DNA of 64,000 nucleotides from Aedes albopictus (taxonomy: Eukaryota; Arthropoda; Insecta; Diptera; Culicidae): contig NC_085136.1 of NCBI RefSeq assembly GCF_035046485.1, positions 326,148,175 to 326,212,174 of the forward strand, in the 5' to 3' direction. The translations under genes were made by a program, and so were the position numbers. Shown here in pieces: positions 34,611 through 44,985 of the stretch. The notes beneath the pieces are model-generated. The model saw only the letters and a program-made list of their open reading frames with translations, was not told the DNA's origin and did no database searches. The stretch's first letter is position 1, and each line of letters begins with the position of its first letter.

Positions 34611-35403
34611 CCGTAATCCGGGGTAACATTGATCAGAATTTTCGATCTTTCTTGAATAATTCTTTTGTTAAAGCAAACGTTACATGTTTTATATTTTTAA
34701 AACAGGTACTGGCCCTCTGAGTATGTGTTAAGCTACTCGAAAAAGTTTTATAAAACTTTAAATCATGTTTAAATAGACTTTTTAATCTAATTTTTGATTT
34801 TGTTGATTTGGGGTAACATTGATCATGTCAGAGATCAATATTCGTTTGTGTCGAAAATACCCTTACTTACTAAATTCGGGGTCGCTGATTTCGAATATGT
34901 TGTTCAAATTCTTACAAGTTTTGCACTTTTTGAGTTATTTCAGGATTAAAATCCTCCAATCCGCGAATAACGCCTAAAGGTAGGCAATGGCTAAAGGAAT
35001 TTGATTGAATTGATAGCCTACTTCTAATAAATCGTATATTTTATTGAAAAATAGTATTCTCATAAAAGTTTCGGTGATTAAATCCAACTCTAGGATATCA
35101 TATTGAAGTAACACAGTGATTTCGAACCTCATATTGTATCTAGTATTCATGCCATGCATGATTTTTTGACAATGTATCTAATTGCGTTACGAAACACACT
35201 TATGGAAAAATCGATTTATTTCATTGTTTATGAAATTCAATTATCGTGTATTACATGTCATTCGATAGCTGAATAATGGCAGATTACGATATACCATTCA
35301 ATAGCAGGAACGGATTCAATGTAAAATGCTTGTTTGAACATTTCATGAGGGCGGTCAAGCCGATCAATGTTACCCCGCTGATCAATGATACCCCGTTTTA
35401 CGG
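34611..35403. mobile_element. Non-autonomous TIR transposon, CCGTAA family, copy 1 (793 bp)
   Basis: The ends are inverted: left CCGTAATCCGGGGTAACATT, right the complement CCGTAAAACGGGGTATCATT. The motif GGGGTAACATTGATC recurs subterminally (near 34810 and 35370). The right flank is TA and the left flank CA, consistent with a mutated TA duplication. No transposase frame exists. The same termini delimit 58767-59549. TA target and size fit a Tc1/mariner-type MITE, by inference. Confidence 0.75.
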
Positions 35404-35440
35404 TACCAGAAGTTCTTGTAGAGTGTTTTTAAACCATTGA

Positions 35441-38172
35441 TTGTCGAGTAGGGTGTCCCAAATAAGAAAAAGTGTCAAAAAGTTAACTTGCTCACCCGTA
35501 GAATGATAGATTAGGGTCTTAGAAATAATAGTACCATACATGAAAACTTAATCAAAAAATATTTAGAGGTTGCACGCATCAATTTTATGAAAAATGGACG
35601 ATTTTTGGTATTTTCACCAAGAAAATGCTAATATGAGTTGAAAAATAAAAGAAATAAAAGTCATCAATCAAAGTAAATCATAGTTCTGGGTCCCGCAAAC
35701 AAAGTTTGGAGGGGGTTTAGGTTGTCAAAGCTTATTTTATATATTTGGCAAAGGTTAAAATATCCAATCACGATTTTTTTCACCAACTTTTTCAAAAATG
35801 CTCAATTTATTAGGATTTTGAAATGTTTCCTGCGATTCGCAATCCCCTTATTTTATAGCAAATTTTATGTAGATTATTTTGGCTGAAGACAGTTTTGAGC
35901 TATCTCTTCCATGAGCTGAGATATCGGTATAATAATGATAACACAATCAATGAAAAATCGTGTTTTCTTACGTTAATCGATGTTGTTTACTAGTTTCCAT
36001 GACTACCATGCAATTAAAACAACACACGACAAATGTTTGACATAATAGTACGTGCAAGTGTACATTTTTGAAGAACTTCAGGAATAATTGGGTTGCTTTG
36101 ATCATTACTGGTTCATACTGCATGACAGTAACAATATGTAAAGGTTTTGAGAGTTAATCATCGTTTTATATCTACATATGCTGAACATAACTTTACACAC
36201 CCGCTTTGTGAATACGAAAAGAATTTTTTTTTTCTTTGATTTCATCTGTTGATCAGATAACAGTACAACAAGCCATCGATTCAAAACTTGCAATTTTAGT
36301 TGGAAATTGTGTTTTAACAAGTAAGCTGCGCAGCAGAAAGATTTTAACATTGACATTTCTTAGGTTAACACCTCTTGTAACATATTAGGCCAGTCACTAA
36401 GTTATATTTTTTTTTTTTTAAATAATAGTGGAATCTAAACATCCTGATGCTTTCAGAAATCCAACCCTAGCTACAAATGTGTGCACTAATGGTTTGCTTT
36501 TAAAATCAAATTATATAATAGGTCTCAATATTGTGTAAAGAATTAGCTTTAGTTAAAATTCGCGAATAAACAGAAGAAATATCCTAATATTCGTAAAAAT
36601 ACCTGCATTTAAATGCACATATTAAAATTTTTATGCAATTCAGTATCATAATTTCTATTTTATACTACTCATTTCAGTATCATAATGATCAACTTTTCCG
36701 TACCAGCTCATTATACAACTTAAATGATTTGCATAATGAAAAATAGTTGCATAATGTTCATTATGCAACTCATTTGAGTTGCATTATGAAAATTATGCAA
36801 CTCAAATGAGTTGTATAATGAAAAAATCATTGCATAAAATTTTTTATGCAATTCACTATCATAATTTAAATTTTATACAACTCATTTGAGTGTTATAATG
36901 GCCTATTTTTCCACACTGATTCATTTTGCAACTGAAATGAGTTGCATAATGAAAAATAGTTGCATAATGTTCATTATGCAACTCATTTGAGTTGCATTAT
37001 GAACATCATGCAACTCAAATGAGTTGTATAATGAAAAAATCATTGTATAAAATTTTGTATGGAACTCGTTGCAAAACTCGATTTTTTCAGCACTCTTCGT
37101 ATTTATCCGTATGTATTTATCGTATGTACAACTCGTGCTGGAAAAATCAACTTTTTGCAACTCGTTACATAAATAACTATTATGTCGATTGGCTGATACA
37201 ATAAAACTATATTTTTCTTTCTTGCAGTTTTATTAGCTATTTTATTTGCATTTTAGTTGTTTTCAATCATAGAGCACTAGTTCTGGTATGACTAGAATGA
37301 ACCTATTTGTTTGCATAACAAGAGCACCAAAAGCTATTTCAAAAAGGTAAACATTGTTGAGCGATCTACACATCACTGATATATTTCCATAGAACTTCAC
37401 ACATGGAATTTGATTGTTCGACTTGCGATCACTTATATTATTAAAATTTCGCAGCGAGTCACTTTTTGAGTCTTTCTTTGAACCGGTAAATACAATCAAT
37501 GTAAAATTATCAAAGTAACCCAATTGTTTCTGAAAATCATCAAAAATGTGCTTGCATAACATAACATGTCAAACACTTGTTATTTGCTTTTTTTTGTATG
37601 GTAGTCATAGAAACTAATGACCAAAAACAAATAACATAAGAAAATCCGATTTTTTTTCATTGATTGTGTTATCATTTTTATGCCGATATCTCAACTCATG
37701 AAGGAGATAGCTCAAAACTGTCTTCATTCGAAATAATCTACACAAAATTTGCTATAAAATAAGAGAACTGCGAATCACAGGAAAAATTTCAAAATCCTTA
37801 TAAATTGAGCATTTTTAAAGAATTTGGTGAAAAAAATCGTGATTTTTTGATATTTTAAGCTTTGCCAAATATATAAAATCAGCTTTGACAACCTAAACTC
37901 CCTCCAAACTTTGTTTGCGGGACCCAGAACTATGATTTACTTTGATTGATGACTTTTATTTCTTTTATTTTTCAACTCATATTAGCATTCTCTTGGTAAA
38001 AATACCAAAAATCGTCCATTTTTCATAAAACCGATGCGTGCAACCTCTAAATATTTTTTGATTGAGTTTTCATGTATGGAACTATTGATGCTAGGACCCT
38101 AATCTATCATTCTAAGGGTGAGCAAGTTAACTTTTTGACGCTTTTTCTATTTTGGGACACCCTATTGTCGAG
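35441..38172. mobile_element. hAT-like palindromic element H1 with 8-bp duplication TTGTCGAG
   Basis: The element is 35449-38164, flanked on both sides by TTGTCGAG (35441-35448 and 38165-38172). The duplication has T at position 2 and A at position 7, as in the hAT target pattern nTnnnnAn. Termini read TAGGGTGTCCCAAA. The inverted arms are long: about 670 bp from each end remain recognisably complementary (left to about 36115, right from about 37480), with moderate divergence. The core holds a tandem palindromic repeat (next entry). No hAT transposase signature is present, so it must be mobilised in trans. The 99-codon frame at 37263-37562 has no recognised domain. Confidence 0.85.
36636..37070. 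repeat. 213-bp tandem dimer of GCAACTCATTTGAGTTGC palindromes
   Basis: Two copies, offset by 213 bp (AAATAGTTGCATAATG at 36741 and 36954), lie inside element H1. Each holds several inverted CAACTCA/TGAGTTG pairs, including the perfect 18-base palindrome GCAACTCATTTGAGTTGC and the alternating form GCAACTCAAATGAGTTG, within AT-rich TCATTATGCA contexts. Strong cruciform potential; no coding content. Confidence 0.85.
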
Positions 38173-38560
38173 GCATTATTACCCTTGCTAAATGTTTTGA
38201 TTAAACTATCCAAGCTTGCTATTCAATGAAATCATTCGCGATTTATGCTTTAACCATCTTTCGTTTTGTTCTACCAACCTCCCGTACGAATCACGCATGA
38301 ACAGACTCGACGTTGATCAGCCTTGCTGGATATTCCTGTTCATCGTTGAGGATTTGCCTTCTAGCTAAGCCTTTCTTTTCTTTTTATTATTAATCACTTA
38401 ACCTAATTTACAGCTCTATTGTCCACTGCGGCACTACGTGAGCAATTTCAATGGACAGCTGCATTTACATTTTTGTACAGCGCCTAGATTCTATTCTACT
38501 TTATCGAACTGGTTGCCTTTCTGCTGCTTTCACTTTTTCTACTTTATACCTAGTAGAATG
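38173..38560. other. Non-coding spacer
   Basis: No gene recognised between the hAT-like element and the SINE. Frames are short and without domains. Confidence 0.3.
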
Positions 38561-38564
38561 ATGA

Positions 38565-38812
38565 GCGCAAGGATGATGATGGATAGCCGTTGTTCCTTTC
38601 CAGTCCGATTGGGGGTCCATTATGAGTAGCAGTTTGCCGATGTCCAGGTATCCGGATCCGTTTGAGCCATGGGGCTCAGAAGAGGGTCAGTGTTAGTTGC
38701 TCTCGGGGGAAAAGCAACTGACGAAAAATTGCAAGTGCCGGGGCTGGGAATCAAACCCACGACCATCCACATATGAAGCGAACGTGTGACCAACTACGCC
38801 ACGGGCCCCGGC
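38565..38812 (-). mobile_element. tRNA-derived SINE with well preserved Pol III boxes
   Basis: On the minus strand the head occupies about 38811-38736. It starts GCCGGGGCCCG, has a perfect A-box TGGCGTAGTTGG, then GGTTTGATTCC (B-box with one change) and ends CCCCGGC, complementary to the first seven bases. The extra bases between the stem and the A-box, and the tail of about 170 bp beyond the head toward 38565, identify a SINE rather than a functional tRNA. Transcription by RNA polymerase III would start at about 38812 and run leftwards. Confidence 0.75.
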
Positions 38813-39150
38813 TGAGCCTTTCTTTTCATCACTTGTGATAATGTCGATTAGCTCTGGAAACTTTTATTGGTAGGGTAGAAGCTTCAGTTTTGGCCAGCCC
38901 GGAGTTTTGGCCATAGTGCACAGTTTTCCATGAGTTCGGAAATTAAATAATTTTGAATACCGTAGGGCACTGCAAGCCGCGGTTGCTAAGGAAAATGTTC
39001 TTAATTTTTTACGTTGCGTGGCTTTATTATTTACTATTCGGACTTTAAAAGAAAAAAAATCGCCAGCTTATCACGAGTGGTTGGATTTAATTCAAAATGG
39101 GGGGTATGCGTGCGTGTGCTATTTTATAACTTGATGGTGGCTTGGTGGCT
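38813..39150. other. AT-rich spacer
   Basis: Nothing recognised. A repeated phrase TTTTGGCCA is present near 38890-38920. Confidence 0.3.
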
Positions 39151-41265
39151 CACCTCATGGAGTTCCTTATGGGATTCCACAAGAATTCCATCCGGGACTC
39201 CCCTCGTGGTTTGTCCACAAATTTGTTCCAGAGTTTTCTTCTGGGATTCCGTAAGCTCTTAATGAAATTCTTCCGGAAGTTTATTTAGGATTCCTTCAGA
39301 AGTTCCCTCTGGGGGTTTCCCAGGAGTTCTTTTTTTCTGAGAGGTTCCGCCTGGGGTTTCGTCAAAAGCTCTTGCCAGGATTGTTCCAGGAGGTATTCCC
39401 CGAGATTCTTCCAGAGATTCCTGGATTTTTGTAGAAATTAATTTCGAGATTCCTTCAGCATTACTCCATCTAGGATTATCTTAGTAATTTTTCCTGAAAC
39501 TCTTCCAGGTATTCCTTCCGTAGTTTCTCCATAACCTTATTCTAGAATTCCTCTAGGAGGGAGCTATAACTAAGTTGCTTTTTCCTGTGTTTATTCAAGA
39601 AAATCCTACAGAAACTACAAGAGGAAATCCAAAAACAAAATACTCCAAAAAATTCATAATGAACTCCAGGAGTTATGGCCGGATGGCCCAGAAGTGTAGC
39701 AGACAGCGTGACCCTTTACGACCCGACATTTTTTGCTTTCTAAAAAGTTCTGTGACAGGTTGATTGTTGTATCGAGCCCTGAGGAAGGTCCCATACCTGG
39801 ACCGAAACGTCGGCGATGATCTGAAATCAGTCAACGCAATTTTTTCAGACTGCAAGCCGAAAACCCAAGAAATCAAGCACCCAAATCAGTCGATATTCGT
39901 AACCAGAACTCCAGGAGGATTTCCATTACAAACATCTGAATGATTTACAGAAGGGTCTGCAGGAATTCCTGACGGAGCTCTTGGTAGATACCAGAAAAGA
40001 GTTCCTAGATGATTCCTGGAAAATGTTCTCGAAGAAATCCCGGAATAAGTTTTTGAAAGAATTCCTAGAAGAAGCTCTATGAGGAATCCCGGAAGAAGTT
40101 TCTGAAAAGGAATTCCTGTCAGTAATCACGAAGAAAGTCCCGGAAGATTCCCGGAAGCAATTTCCGAAAGAATCCTGGAAAAATCCCAGAAAGATTACCT
40201 GGTGAAATTATTGTAGGAATCCCAGAAAGAATACTTGAATCAGAAGTAGCTCCCGAAAAAAAAAACCGGAAGAAGTTCCTGGAGGGATCTCGGAGAAGCT
40301 TCGAATACTGAATGAAGTTTTTGTCATGGATCTTGTAGGATTTCTTGAAGGGTTTCAGAGGACTTCCTGAAGAATTCCCAGAAGATACTTCGGGAAGAAT
40401 CTCGTATGAAATTCCAGGAATAAATCCATACGGATTGTTGCAAGCAGTTATTGAAGGAATCGCGGTAAGAATTTCTGTAAAATTTCCGAAAGAACTCCTA
40501 GAGAAATTCTGGGTGAAGTTGCTAGAATTTCCAGGAATACCATCTGGAAGCCAAAAAAATAAATCCAAAGACATCCTAGAAGAAACTATTCGGAGAATGT
40601 CGGATGAAATTCCTGGTGGATTCCGGAGACTTCTTGAGAAATTCTGGGAGAAATCTCTTGACGTCCGAACGTAAAAAAAGGTCACAAAACATCAAAAACT
40701 TAGAAAAAAAATCTTTAGCAGCCGCTACTTGCATTGTCCTATACGCTGTACCAATTCAATTGTTTCTGAGGGAACACGAATTGTGGGATTCGGGGAAAGA
40801 CATTTCACGTTCTCGCTTGCTTTAGGGATTTATCCAAGTTGCAAGTTTCTTTCAGTTCCGAAATTCCTCTAGGTATTGATTACGAGATTTATCCAGGAAT
40901 TCTTGCAGGGATTCCATAGGGATTAGTCCAGGAGTTTCTTCTGCGATTCCTAATGAGATTCCAGGGTCTCTTTCAGAGATTTCCCCAGAGATTCCTTCCG
41001 AAACTTCACCAAGAATTTCTTCTGTAATACTTTCGGGACTTCCAGATTTCTTCAGGAATTTCTTCCTGGTACCTCCAGGAATTTCGTTCCGGGATTTCTC
41101 CATGAATTCATTCCAAGATTTCTCCAGAAAATCATTCCAAGATTCATACAGGAATTCTTTCTAAGATTCATCAGATAATTTTTCCTTGAATTCCTCCAAG
41201 AATTCTGGGATTCCTCCAAGAGCTCCGGGATACCTCTAGGAATCCCTTCTCGTAAAAAATTTAAA
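39150..41265. repeat. Degenerate 12/24-bp satellite relic
   Basis: Loose repeats of GGAATTCCT, GGATTCC and CAGGAATTTC type with roughly 12- or 24-base spacing occupy 39150-39560, 39900-40670 and 40850-41265, in both orientations. Identity between neighbours is low and indels are frequent, unlike the young arrays. Frames inside are low-complexity and not genes. Confidence 0.65.
39776..39862 (+). repeat. CCTGAGGAAGG...CGAAACGTCGG element, copy 2
   Basis: CCCTGAGGAAGGTCC and GGACCGAAACGTCGGC are separated by a short loop, so GGTCC and GGACC form a perfect 5-bp stem between the CTGAGGA and GAAAC segments. CAGACTGCAAGCCGAA follows, as in copy 1. This arrangement looks like the catalytic core of a hammerhead ribozyme plus one extra A. 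Helices I and III could not be drawn convincingly, so the ribozyme reading is tentative. Confidence 0.5.
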
Positions 41266-41645
41266 CTCTTGGAGGTGTCCTAGAAGGAGCAATGTTCAGA
41301 AGATTTTGAAAATATCACGGCAAAAAATATTGCAGGAGAAAATACTTCGAGATTGTTTCTATAACAAGATATAACTGATCTAGCTCGATTTAATTATATC
41401 TAGATCAGTTTGGATGGTTCTAAAAGATAATTCAAATAAAATCAATATAAGTTCCCAGAGACGAGATGCCTCTACGAAGCATCCCCAGAGCACAAGAAGA
41501 TTTTTACAACAAAGATATAATCCTAAACAAGCACAACTACGTAATTAATAAACGGACCCTTAGGCCACATGTAATTTTTTGGCAATCCTGACGTTCTAGA
41601 CATAACATTCTTTGATTTGAAAATGAAATTTGAAATAAAAATGTG
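41266..41645. other. AT-rich spacer
   Basis: No gene or clear repeat. A short CTAGATCAG-type palindromic patch lies near 41375-41410. Confidence 0.3.
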
Positions 41646-41649
41646 TGAT

Positions 41650-41712
41650 TCGATAGTACGTACGTTTCGATAGTACGTACTTTAAACGAAGCGGTGGTGT
41701 ACGTACTATCGA
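41650..41712. repeat. Three copies of a 14-mer, two direct and one inverted
   Basis: TCGATAGTACGTAC is at 41650-41663 and 41667-41680, and its reverse complement is at 41699-41712. The 14-mer itself contains the palindrome GTAC. It could be the end of a small foldback element or a binding-site cluster. Confidence 0.7.
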
Positions 41713-41745
41713 GGTATGCCTGTATGCCATGAAATCAACTTTATT

Positions 41746-41963
41746 ATCCACTTATCCGCGAGCGGTAATGGCGGCGGCGGGCACAAATAACCGATTCGAG
41801 TTTTGACGTTTCTTGGGGATCGTAATCGGTTGGCGCCAAAAAACGGTGGATGAAGGGGTGAGGAGGAGAATGAAACTGTTTTGACTTTCCCCCAAGAAAC
41901 GTCAAAATCCGAACCGGTTGGATATGCCCGCCGCCGCCATTACCGCTCGCGGATAAGTGGATT
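41746..41963. mobile_element. Foldback MITE (218 bp) with arms of about 75 bp
   Basis: The left arm begins ATCCACTTATCCGCGAGCGG and includes GGCGGCGGCGGGC and TTTTGACGTTTCTTGGGG; the right arm is its reverse complement with a few changes. No coding capacity. The flanks (TTATT and TGCTT) give no clear duplication. Terminal ACTTATCC and the internal TTTTGAC...GGGG order recur in the foldback at 60769-60932. Confidence 0.8.
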
Positions 41964-42031
41964 GCTTAAATAATAGATCTAGGAAAGAAAATAGGATCTA
42001 GGTCTAGTTTGACGGTATTAAAAAAAATAAA

Positions 42032-43345
42032 GTCAATATTAGGCTGCGGCTTATTTTTCAAAAGTTGTTGAAACCTGGAATTCGTAAGCTCTTTTGGATT
42101 CAAATTACACAAAAAGAGAAACCTCTGAGTTTAAGCCAAAAATATTGAAATTTAGAGGTCGCGCAATCGCTTCAAAGTTGAATTTTCGAGTAATAAAAAG
42201 GTGTATTCACTTCAAGTGCCATAACTTTCTCAATTTTCATCCAATTTTCAATATTTTTTTATGAATTTCTCACAAATTAAATTTTGAATAAACTCGTAGA
42301 ACATCATTTTATTCCAAAGTTACGCAAAATATGAGTTTTTGAAGATTTAATTTAATTTTTTCTTCTTTTTACAAACAAGTTTAACTTCACAGTCCTATAA
42401 CTTTTGAACCGTTTGACCAATTTTAATTTTTTTAGCTTGCTTTTGTAGATATTTTTATTGCCTAAGAATGCTGTGAATAAACTGTACCTTTAAAAAATCG
42501 TTTCAAAATAGATAAACACCAAAACCGTAAAAAACACGTATTTTTTTGGAAAAATCAGATTTTTGGCAAAGTTTTAATTGTTTTCATGCTTAATTTCGAG
42601 CTCAAAGTGAAAAAACTATTCTCAATAATCATATGGAAGCCTTAAACTTCAGTTTTTGGAGTGTTTTGAATCAAAAAATATTTTCATGTTCGAAATGCGA
42701 CGAAAAAAAAATTTGAAAAAAATATCCTCCAATGTGTTCCATATCCCTAAATATGATGCTAAGTATCTGGTTTGGAATAAAAAAAAACAAATAATCGTAA
42801 AAAACTTCAATTTTGCATGAAAAAATCAAGTTTTAAGGCATGCTTTGGCAGTTTTTGGTGAAAATTATCATAAAAATGACTACTTTGATGAAAAATTTGT
42901 TTGGGACAAAGATAGGCAACAAAAATATCTACAAATGCAAGCTAAAAAATTTAAAATTGGTCAAACGGTTAAAAAGTTATAGGACTCTGAAGTTAAACAT
43001 TTTTGTAAAAAGAAAAAAAAAATTAATTAAACCTTCAACAACTCATATTTTGCGTGATTTTGGAATAAAATGATGTTCTACGAGTTTATTTGAAATTTAA
43101 TTTGTGAGAAATTCATAAAAAAAAGATTGAAAATCGATTGAAAATTGAGAAAGTTATGGTACTTGAAGTGAAAACACCTTTTATTACTCGAAAATTCAAC
43201 TTTGAAGCGATTGCACGACCTCTAAATTTCAATATTTTTGGCTTAAACTCAGAGGTTTCTCTTTTTGTGTCATTTGAATCCAAAAGAGCTTACGAATTCC
43301 AGGTTTCAACAACTTTTGAAAAATAATCCGCAGCCTAGTCAATAT
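42032..43345. mobile_element. hAT-like palindromic element H2 with 8-bp duplication GTCAATAT
   Basis: The element is 42040-43337, flanked by GTCAATAT at 42032-42039 and 43338-43345. T at position 2 and A at position 7 fit hAT targets. Termini read TAGGCTGCGG. Arms of about 450 bp on each side are closely complementary (left to about 42490, right from about 42880), leaving a centre of about 370 bp. No transposase frame; the small frames inside the arms mirror each other and are not genes. Confidence 0.88.
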
Positions 43346-43381
43346 GTTATACCCAACTTGTTTGCCATTACTCCACAGTTG

Positions 43382-43405
43382 CCTGGGGTCCGAATGGACC
43401 CCAGG
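43382..43405. repeat. Perfect 10-bp hairpin
   Basis: CCTGGGGTCC and GGACCCCAGG flank a GAAT loop. Isolated and GC-rich, in an AT-rich setting. It is not followed by a T-run, so no terminator is implied. Origin unknown. Confidence 0.7.
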
Positions 43406-44690
43406 TATCCATTAGAGGGATAAATTCATCTGAAGTGTGGTACCTTGTTGGGATATCGCTTTCAGTCAAAGCCTGATTATTACCAATACCTGGGACGGGA
43501 CGTGACAGCTCATTGGTACAAGCCCTCTTATTCTTTTTGTTACTGTTCATACGGGGGTTGCTCTAGTGTTGCCAACACTTTTCATATGAAAATCAATCAA
43601 AACTTGTTGACTAGTTTTATTTAGCATTCTACTTCAAAGAATGAGTTTGAAAACAATTTGATCTTCCTCGTTTGGATCTCACACACAGACTTCCATCCCT
43701 TGCCGGCAAACCTTCGGATTCTTCGAAAATTAGTAAAAATGAAGCCCAGAATGATACACATCACTGCGCCCATAATGTATCATTTTGCACTTCATTTCAC
43801 CATGTCAAGTTCCGGATAAAAACAGCACAGAAAGTGAGAAAAACGATTAATGTTTTTAGTTATTAATTATCAATCATACGAGGTTTAAAAAACCCGTGAC
43901 TGCTAGCAACACTGCTAACTCAACTACAGAGTGCCCTCTTGTAAACGAACGTAACGCGGCGCAACGCTGCATTTGTCAAATCGACCAATCAGAAGTGGTC
44001 TTTTTTGACAGGCAAATGGTTTCGTATTTGCACTAGCACCTGACCGGTCCCATCCCAGACCAATACCAATGATGATACGTCAATTTGACAAAGCTAAATA
44101 AAAATGAAACTTATGTCACAATAGACCTATCTGTGAGGTATATATTTGGCTGCACGAATGAGATTAATCACCGCAGGCGATCTAGTGCGTTTATCTGTGC
44201 TATGAACTGTCAAGCTAACAACGTTGGCATATCAGTGAGTGTGTAGCAACCACCACTGCCCATGACAACCAACTGCATTCGCCCTCGTCACTTGCGAACC
44301 GACGTCAGCCTGGGTAAGTTGTGCGTGCTGCATGTGTCGGGTGATTCCTTCCCGGATAAATCCTAAACTCCACACTATCAACTGGTCGCAGTAAGTTTGA
44401 TATCCGACAAGAAATGAGAAAAATCTACAGCTTCCCTGAAAAAAAAAGTGAGAATCTTTCTTTCGAACTGTATTTATTATTTATATACTCTTAATAACCG
44501 ATACTTATTGCCACGAAAAAAAAAATTCCCACTCCAGACATTATAATTATACATGTGACAGATCATAGACGTAAACAAACACGGAAAACGTAACTAAGTA
44601 GTTTTCATCATTTAAAGTAATTTTATTATAAGGTAACACAGAAACCATTATGTTTATCCTGTTTATATAAAACATAGATTTGTTTAGGGC
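43406..44690. other. Non-coding DNA
   Basis: No gene recognised. A 60-codon minus-strand frame (43368-43550) overlaps the hairpin and has no known domain. The stretch 43880-44400 is less AT-rich and contains donor-like GGTAAGTTG near 44314, but no exon can be supported. Confidence 0.3.
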
Positions 44691-44935
44691 TCACATAGCC
44701 ACAGCTTAAAGGGGTGGGTATCCATGCTGGGGGTGACGGATTCGATTCCCGGTCGGTTCAGCCGCTTTTCGTAAAAAAAATTTCCTTGCACTCCTTGGGC
44801 ATAGAGTATTTTCGCGCCTGCCACAAGATAAACACATGCAACTTGGTCATTGGCTGAGGAAGCTCTCTGAGGAAAACTGTGGAAGTGATGTGGAAGCTGA
44901 GAAGCAGGCTTTGTCCATAACTTTTCAGCAATTCA
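44690..44935 (+). mobile_element. Feilai-type SINE
   Basis: On the plus strand a degenerate A-box region (CATAGCCACAGCTTAAAGGGG) is followed at about 44741-44757 by GGATTCGATTCCCGG, a B-box. The body continues with GGGCATAGAGTATTTTCG, AACTGTGGAAGTG and AGCTGAGAAGCAGGCTTTGTCC, motifs I associate with the Feilai family of Aedes. The copy is diverged and its 3' end is lost near 44935. The family assignment is from memory of the motif set and should be verified. Confidence 0.7.
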
Positions 44936-44985
44936 TTATTTTTACCTTTGTGTACTGAAAATGCCAACGATGTTTTTTTTTGTAT

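Noticed and set aside
37263..37562. 99-codon minus-strand frame in the hAT-like element as a transposase
   Set aside because: No hAT dimerisation or catalytic motif, AT-rich composition, and it lies partly in an inverted arm.
38736..38811. Functional tRNA gene (minus)
   Set aside because: A and B boxes are good, but extra bases separate the stem from the A-box and a SINE body follows.
43382..43405. Rho-independent-type terminator
   Set aside because: No T-run follows and the context is eukaryotic.
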